Shown here one piece after another: positions 59,645 through 64,000 of a stretch of 64,000 nucleotides of DNA. How positions within the stretch are numbered: position 1 is the stretch's first letter; each line of letters begins with the position of its first letter. Made by a program: the position numbers and the translations under genes. Source of the stretch: DAIDKA01 sp049792815 (GTDB lineage: Bacteria; Pseudomonadota; Gammaproteobacteria; Steroidobacterales; Steroidobacteraceae); the NCBI GenBank assembly GCA_049792815.1, contig JBARBG010000136.1, positions 1-64,000 on the forward strand. The letters are read 5' to 3'. The notes beneath the pieces are model-generated. The model worked only from the letters and a program-made list of their open reading frames with translations, did no database searches and was not told the DNA's origin.

Positions 59645-60667
59645 GTGGCAATTAAACCGGAGCGACTTCGACCAGGTGATGTCGTTGCCGTTGTGTCCCC
59701 ATCCTGGGGTGGTCCTGCACTGTTCCCTGCCACCTATGAGGCTGGCCTCAATACGCTCAGAAGCTTCGGACTGGTTGTGCGGGAATACCCATCAACGCGC
59801 GCGGCGCAGGCATCTGTCGAAGAGCGCGTGAGCGACATTCATGCCGCGTTCGCTGATAGAAGCGTTCGCGCAATAGTGGCCTCTATCGGAGGCGAAGATT
59901 CCGTTCGACTGTTGCCCAAGCTGGATTCAAAGCTGCTCGCTGAGAATCCGAAAATCGTGCTGGGATACTCCGACACCTGCACACTTCTGGTCTACCTACG
60001 ATCCTTGGGTCACGTGGCGTTTCACGGCCCAAGCGTCATGGGTGGCCTCGCTCAAGCCGCATCGTACCCGGGTGCCTTCCTCGATCAGTTCAGATCGATT
60101 CTGTTTGGCATTGCCAGTACTTTCGAATACCTGCCGTTTGGTGTTGCTTGCGATGGCTACGAGGATTGGTCGAATCCGCAGAATGCCGCTCGAACCAAGC
60201 CCCTTGTTGCCGACAGAGGCCCGCGCGTGATTCAAGGGCAGGGCCTGCGGCGCGGCGTGCTATGGGGAGGCTGCCTGGAAGTTCTGGAGATGGTGAAGGG
60301 GACACCATGGTGGCCGCGACCCGAAGCCTGGCGAGACGCCGTCGTGTTTATCGAGGGGTCCGAGGAAGTGCCCCCGCCCGAACTGTACAGTCGGGTGCTG
60401 CGATCATGGGGCGCAGCAGGGAACCTTGATCGAGTCGCGGCCCTGCTCGTCGGACGAGCGCGCGGCTACGACGAGTCCCGGAAGCAAGCGCTGGATGATG
60501 CCGTGAAGATCGCAATCAGTGTTGAAGCTCGTCGTCCCGATATGCCTGTAATAACCAATTGTGACTTCGGGCATACGGATCCCCAATGGATAATGCCGAT
60601 GGGATGTATGGTCGAAGTGGACGTGCAGCGCAATCGGATCGCATTGACGGAGTCCGCGGTGATCTAG
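59645..60667 (+). CDS. LD-carboxypeptidase/MccF-like S66 serine peptidase
   Basis: 340 residues of family S66. It has the nucleophile Ser109 in LGYSDTC, the Glu of FIEGSEE, and the His of NCDFGHTDP, the expected Ser-Glu-His triad. The N-terminus PGDVVAVVSPSWGG is typical. Members cut the L-Ala-D-Ala-type link of tetrapeptide murein fragments (LdcA) or microcin C-like adenylates (MccF); the shorter loop region is closer to MccF-like forms. GTG at 59645 is the start chosen; the frame open to 59597 has no ribosome site. Confidence 0.85.
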   Translation: MAIKPERLRPGDVVAVVSPSWGGPALFPATYEAGLNTLRSFGLVVREYPSTRAAQASVEERVSDIHAAFADRSVRAIVASIGGEDSVRLLPKLDSKLLAENPKIVLGYSDTCTLLVYLRSLGHVAFHGPSVMGGLAQAASYPGAFLDQFRSILFGIASTFEYLPFGVACDGYEDWSNPQNAARTKPLVADRGPRVIQGQGLRRGVLWGGCLEVLEMVKGTPWWPRPEAWRDAVVFIEGSEEVPPPELYSRVLRSWGAAGNLDRVAALLVGRARGYDESRKQALDDAVKIAISVEARRPDMPVITNCDFGHTDPQWIMPMGCMVEVDVQRNRIALTESAVI

Positions 60668-60679
60668 CGGCGCCGCGAG

Positions 60680-61018
60680 TCACCGTGACATCGGGGTTGC
60701 CGAGGGCAGGCCGGTAGCCAGTACGATCTGCAAAGCCTCGCCGGGCTTGAATCCCTTTTTCACCAGCGCGTCGTAAAGATTCCGCTTGAAGGTCGCAATG
60801 CTGTCGGCAGTCTCTGGTTTTTCGGCGATTTTCAATTGGGCCTGAATCATAGCTTCTGACATTCGCCCCATCATGGGACCCAAGGCACCCAGTGCCGTAT
60901 CCATGGCTTTCTGTGCTTCTTCAGGCGTGGGCCTCGGTCGCTCCGCCGGCGTCTGAGCCAATGCAACAGTGGTAACCAAGAGCAGCGCGGCGCAAGTTCC
61001 GATTCGCATGTAACGCAT
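60680..61018 (-). CDS. Exported small hypothetical protein
   Basis: 112 residues. A signal peptide (TCAALLLVTTVALAQ) is followed by a helical, charged mature part of about 90 residues with no Cys. Helices seem to be KAMDTALGALGPMMGRMSEAMIQAQLKI and LYDALVKKGFKPGEALQIV. GGGGGG precedes the ATG at 61018 by six bases. The family is not recognised; the C-terminal helix resembles a small fold found in many exported hypotheticals. It converges on the LD-carboxypeptidase gene. Confidence 0.65.
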   Translation of the reverse strand: MRYMRIGTCAALLLVTTVALAQTPAERPRPTPEEAQKAMDTALGALGPMMGRMSEAMIQAQLKIAEKPETADSIATFKRNLYDALVKKGFKPGEALQIVLATGLPSATPMSR

Positions 61019-61160
61019 GATTCCCCCCAGAGTTATCGCAACCAGATAGACGTATGAGGGTATCAATATCGGCAACCGGATCAAACGCCGCGCGCCTCGC
61101 GTAACGTATGGCGAAGTTACATTTGGTAACAGTCGCCCTCCGGTTCTCTTGGCGGCTGCG

Positions 61161-62024
61161 TCACGGGGTGATGTCGCGCACCATCTGCCGTGCCATCACA
61201 GCACGCTGCGTCTTCGATTGCTGGTCAGTTGCATACACGGATTTGAGGAAGGCCTGATCCCAATCGGTCAGGCCGGCAGACGCAGCCTGAGGGTCTGCGT
61301 CGAACAATTTCAGAATGGTCGGCGTATCGCCCAGGTGCGCGTCAGGCTTGATCTGCGTGAGACCGACCATTGACACGTAGTCTGCGAACTGTCCGATGGT
61401 GAGCCCGTTCAGTCGTGCCTGATCGACGATCACGAAGACCCGAAAAAAGCCATACACGATGTTCAACTGGATGTGACTGTTGTCCTTGGGTCCGGCCACT
61501 ACGGCCAACTGACCCCACGTATCCGACGCCCCCGTGAAGTACCAGACCCGTGCCGCGCGCGGGGTGTTGATGAAAGGCTCGACGACAGACTGGGGGGCGC
61601 CGTTGGGATCATAGCGCCACGTGGCGCCGTTAAAGATTCCAAGGCGAGTGTCATTGTGATCGTTCCATTGTTCCAGGAGCCCTTTCGGATCGGCGGTCAC
61701 CACGACGAACAGATTCGGGCCGCAGGATTCACCGGCTACCCGCACGCCGGCTGCGCGCGCTATTTCCGAGATGCGTCCGAGTATGAATTCGTCCTCCTGC
61801 TGTGGCAGGCCAATCACCGTCGGGCACATCGGGGTGTCCCATCGCGCGAGTCCCTCGCCATTCGCGAGGAGTGCGATCTGGTTGACAAAATTCCGCACGA
61901 TGGGCGCAAGGTTGAGGCGCTTGGCCGTCACAGTGATTTCTTGGAGCGCCTGCGCCGTCGCTTCGACGCTGACCGTCGCCGATGCGACGAAGGCCACAAG
62001 GAGCACCAGGACTCGAGTACGCAC
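61161..62024 (-). CDS. Exported hypothetical protein
   Basis: 287 residues from a GTG with GGAG upstream. The signal peptide ends at TAQALQ. The mature part has EITVTAKR, two Cys (MCPTVIGLP and ESCGPNLFVVV), ISEIARAAGVRV, and a later hydrophobic strand VYGFFRVFVIVDQARLNGLTIGQFADYVSMVGLTQI. The overall look is that of a soluble alpha/beta protein conserved in genomes with many TonB receptors, but I do not know its role. It is monocistronic and leftward. Confidence 0.65.
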   Translation of the reverse strand: MRTRVLVLLVAFVASATVSVEATAQALQEITVTAKRLNLAPIVRNFVNQIALLANGEGLARWDTPMCPTVIGLPQQEDEFILGRISEIARAAGVRVAGESCGPNLFVVVTADPKGLLEQWNDHNDTRLGIFNGATWRYDPNGAPQSVVEPFINTPRAARVWYFTGASDTWGQLAVVAGPKDNSHIQLNIVYGFFRVFVIVDQARLNGLTIGQFADYVSMVGLTQIKPDAHLGDTPTILKLFDADPQAASAGLTDWDQAFLKSVYATDQQSKTQRAVMARQMVRDITP

Positions 62025-62159
62025 GGGATGTCTCCGGAGAAGAAGGAAGGCCCACCCGAGACTACGTTTCGATCCACAGACTTTAGCACTCGCCTAGCCA
62101 GTGTTCCGTTATCTAATGATTAATGCTCGTTAACTCCATCCGCCACGTACACTACCGCC

Positions 62160-62720
62160 ATGCGCCATCTTCTGCCCTTATCGGCGACCCTGTCATTGGC
62201 TGCGGTACTGTGTGCTTGCAGCCCCCAGGCAATTCAACAGCAGGTGACTGGCTCGCTGCAGGTCAACAGCACCAGCGCGGCGAACGGCGCATTGCCGGAG
62301 AGATCTGGTTGCAGGGGCTCTGGCGTGTCGCCGCAGATCTCCTGGAGCGACCCGCCGCCTGGCACAAAGAGCCTGGCACTGATCATGGATGACGTGGACG
62401 CGCCCGTCGGGCACCTTCATCGGCACTATTACGTACATTGGCTGGCATTCGACATGCCTGCCGACAGGCGCGATTTGAGTGAAGCCCTGCGAAGACAACC
62501 TCTGCCCGATGGCACGCAGCAGGGCAGGAACGACGCCCGTGAGTCCGGCTATTCGGGGCCCTGCCCGAACGCGGGATCAACGCACCACTATGTCATTTCG
62601 GTGTATGCGCTTGATAGCAAGCTGGGGCTGCCTGCGGACACCACCGGAGGACAGCTGCTGAGCGCGATTGATGGTCACATATTGGCGCGCGGTCAATTTC
62701 CTGTGACCTACACCCACTAA
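62160..62720 (+). CDS. YbhB/YbcL-type PEBP (Raf-kinase-inhibitor-like) lipoprotein
   Basis: 186 residues of the bacterial PEBP family. A signal peptide with lipobox VLCAC (Cys20) is followed by PERSGCRGSGVSPQISWSDPP, IMDDVDAP, HYYVHWLAFDMPA, SGYSGPCPN and HHYVISVYALD. The function of bacterial members is uncertain; the fold binds small anionic ligands. It is unusual only in being lipidated. It converges on the cupin gene 12 bases away. Confidence 0.88.
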   Translation: MRHLLPLSATLSLAAVLCACSPQAIQQQVTGSLQVNSTSAANGALPERSGCRGSGVSPQISWSDPPPGTKSLALIMDDVDAPVGHLHRHYYVHWLAFDMPADRRDLSEALRRQPLPDGTQQGRNDARESGYSGPCPNAGSTHHYVISVYALDSKLGLPADTTGGQLLSAIDGHILARGQFPVTYTH

Positions 62721-62732
62721 CAGCGCGCCCCT

Positions 62733-63191
62733 TCAATCCTGCTTCGGATAGGTCGTCCCATCCCGGTGGCTGTAGCCGCTGGCGTCGGCGATCATGTCAA
62801 TGTCCGGGTACGTGCAACGGTCCTGCGCGTCGGAATTTCCGATCTCGAGCACTTTTGCCGGTCGGTTGGATTTGTTCACCAGGTGATGACCATCGGGGTC
62901 GCCATGCCTGAAGGCGGCGCAGTCGCCGGCGCGTAATATTTCTTCGCCGGCGTCGGTGATCAGGGTCAACTCGCCATCCACCACCCAGACGAACTCGTCC
63001 TCATGGCTGTGCCAGTGACGCTGACTGGACCAGGCGCCCGGCTCGATGACGGTCAGGTTGACGCCGAACAGGGTCAGCCCCGCATGGCGCGCCAGCCGCT
63101 GGCAGGATTGGCCGCTGCAGGCAGTGTCGAAGGGACGCGGATAACTACTGCCGGTCTGCGCGGGCACGCAGCCAAGGTCGATCGTCTTCAT
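62733..63191 (-). CDS. Cupin-domain protein
   Basis: 152 residues with a single conserved cupin barrel. Motif 1 is HWHSHEDEFVWVVDGELTL and motif 2 is GDPDGHHLVNKS, so all metal ligands are present. Cys residues at SGQSC and DRC are outside the site. It overlaps the DUF1801 gene by four bases (ATGA), so the two form an operon. No substrate is suggested by the sequence. Confidence 0.82.
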   Translation of the reverse strand: MKTIDLGCVPAQTGSSYPRPFDTACSGQSCQRLARHAGLTLFGVNLTVIEPGAWSSQRHWHSHEDEFVWVVDGELTLITDAGEEILRAGDCAAFRHGDPDGHHLVNKSNRPAKVLEIGNSDAQDRCTYPDIDMIADASGYSHRDGTTYPKQD

Positions 63192-63559
63192 AGGGTCTTG
63201 GCCTTTTTCCCCGATGCCTGCACGCGGGCCTTTACGATGCGTCGAATCAGCCCGTAAGGAATGGGTTTTTCGAATGGGAATTGCAGATTACCTTTGGGGC
63301 CCGCGTAGGGCTTCACGGCTTTCATCAGGCTAAGGTCCCCGCGCACCGGAGGAAATAAGCCGATGTGCTTCTTGAAGGCCGCGAAGTAGACCAGGATGCC
63401 GTTCAGCCTGAGCGCGGGCATGCGATAGCTGATGATTTCCTCGGCGTCCGGTGCGGCCGCTTTGACCGTTTGGCGAATCTTCCGCAGAACGACCTGAATC
63501 TCAGGCGCAAAAGCCGCGATGTATTCGTCCACTGTTTCGGGTCTGGTTGGTGTCGGCAT
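63188..63559 (-). CDS. DUF1801-family protein (YdhG-like)
   Basis: 123 residues. The family blocks are TVDEYIAAFAPEIQVVLRKIRQTVKAAAPDAEEIISYRMPAL, VYFAAFKKHIGLFP and LQFPFEKPIPYGLIRRIVKARV. Members have been linked to iron handling (frataxin-like) in Gram-positives; in Gram-negatives the role is unknown. It is cytoplasmic. It is coupled by ATGA to the cupin gene. Confidence 0.85.
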   Translation of the reverse strand: MPTPTRPETVDEYIAAFAPEIQVVLRKIRQTVKAAAPDAEEIISYRMPALRLNGILVYFAAFKKHIGLFPPVRGDLSLMKAVKPYAGPKGNLQFPFEKPIPYGLIRRIVKARVQASGKKAKTL

Positions 63560-63580
63560 GAAGAATCCTCGCTCAAGCTC

Positions 63581-64000
63581 TCAGCCGCGAACGTTTATCG
63601 CATATCCGCCATCGACCGTGAGCTTCGCGCCGTTGATGTAGGCCGCGCGGTCGGAGGCGATGAACACGACAGCGTCGGCAACCTCGCGCATGGTGCCCCA
63701 CCGGCCCGCGACGATGCCCCAGTCACGACAGGTTTCATCGAGGAACTGCTGCTTGGGCAACTGGCGTTGCCGAGCAGCGTTCTGCGCCCAGTGTTCGCGC
63801 CATTCGGTGGCGATGAGCCCGGGAATCACAGCGTTTACCGTGATACGCGCGGCCGCAAGGTCTGCGGCCAGATATGCAGTGGCGTGATTCATCGCCGCGT
63901 TGTTCAGGCCATGGGTCAGCGCGGACGTGAGCACGCTTGAGCCTGCGATGCCGCTGATGTTGATGATGCGCCCCGTGCCGTCCGTGGGCATGCGGGGAAT
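63581..64000 (-). CDS. Short-chain dehydrogenase-like protein with a degenerate catalytic site, truncated by the window edge
   Basis: The last 139 residues of an SDR; the N-terminal Rossmann part lies beyond base 64000. Landmarks are GRIINISGIAGS, AARITVNAVIPGLIATE, MREVADAVVFIASDRAAYINGAKLTVDGGY. The YxxxK motif is not kept: in the expected place is HGLNN, so His and Asn stand for Tyr and Lys. The nearby Ser (GIAGSS) is kept. It may be an inactive binding protein or use a different chemistry. It lies 21 bases upstream of the DUF1801 gene in the same direction. Confidence 0.78.
   Translation of the reverse strand: MPRMPTDGTGRIINISGIAGSSVLTSALTHGLNNAAMNHATAYLAADLAAARITVNAVIPGLIATEWREHWAQNAARQRQLPKQQFLDETCRDWGIVAGRWGTMREVADAVVFIASDRAAYINGAKLTVDGGYAINVRG

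Noticed and set aside
1..64000. tRNA, rRNA, prophage, insertion sequence or restriction system
   Set aside because: I saw no transposase, integrase, phage structural or nuclease gene on either strand and no tRNA-like cloverleaf; short RNAs could still be missed by eye.

Overview
The window is GC-rich, densely coding DNA from a free-living Gram-negative bacterium. The gene content fits a gammaproteobacterium of the Steroidobacter/Nevskia type best: an RhtA-like exporter, nadC next to a gabD-type dehydrogenase, LytS/LytTR signalling, a TonB-dependent receptor, many exported hypotheticals and several aromatic or terpenoid-type catabolic genes. The taxon is an inference from gene content. I see no rRNA, tRNA, CRISPR array, insertion sequence or prophage.

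Layout. 1-1,083: truncated HlyD-type lipoprotein adaptor coupled to a TetR regulator with a perfect palindrome at its promoter. 1,459-4,703: three-gene operon of a DUF6152 protein, a secreted partner and an FAD monooxygenase. 4,928-6,456: small secreted proteins and a decayed LytTR fragment. 6,457-12,864: AAHS-type MFS importer, TetR regulator, divergent TonB-dependent receptor and Tat-type metallo-beta-lactamase-fold hydrolase, which looks like an uptake and hydrolysis island. 12,869-14,560: small regulatory and metal-binding proteins. 14,869-22,699: RND adaptor and pump followed without gaps by an LpxL-type acyltransferase, lipoproteins, a cupin and a small HExxH protein. 22,836-26,477: very large secreted serine protease with eight cysteine-containing repeats and a GlyGly-CTERM tail. 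26,579-28,810: two predicted exported oxidoreductases. 28,863-35,276: two FtsX-type permeases, a fatty-acyl-AMP ligase fused to an acyl carrier domain, a cytochrome P450 and a DUF374 acyltransferase. 35,349-41,282: GGDEF/EAL protein, nadC, gabD-type dehydrogenase and rhtA. 41,503-44,029: histidine kinase, degenerate kinase-like membrane protein and LytTR regulator in one operon. 44,341-53,775: mixed accessory genes, including divergent GFA genes and an MFS/O-methyltransferase pair. 53,750-54,942: a second copy of the DUF6152/partner pair. 55,045-64,000: small stress or detoxification genes, a TetR regulator with paired operators, lipoproteins, an LD-carboxypeptidase and a truncated SDR.

The best candidate for an undescribed system is the twice-present pair of DUF6152 protein and secreted WxGLW partner. 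The gene order is the same both times. Both DUF6152 precursors are predicted to be cut just before His-His-Ser, and a second conserved His (in NPH) lies exactly 27 residues further on. This suggests a copper-type histidine-brace site. One copy is fused into an operon with a flavin monooxygenase, and the other lies beside an MFS transporter and an O-methyltransferase. Other strong candidates are the acyl-AMP-ligase-ACP/P450 operon, the alpha-hydroxy-acid oxidase with a CxxCH motif, and the kinase/pseudokinase/LytTR operon. All functions come from reading the sequence; no database search was run.
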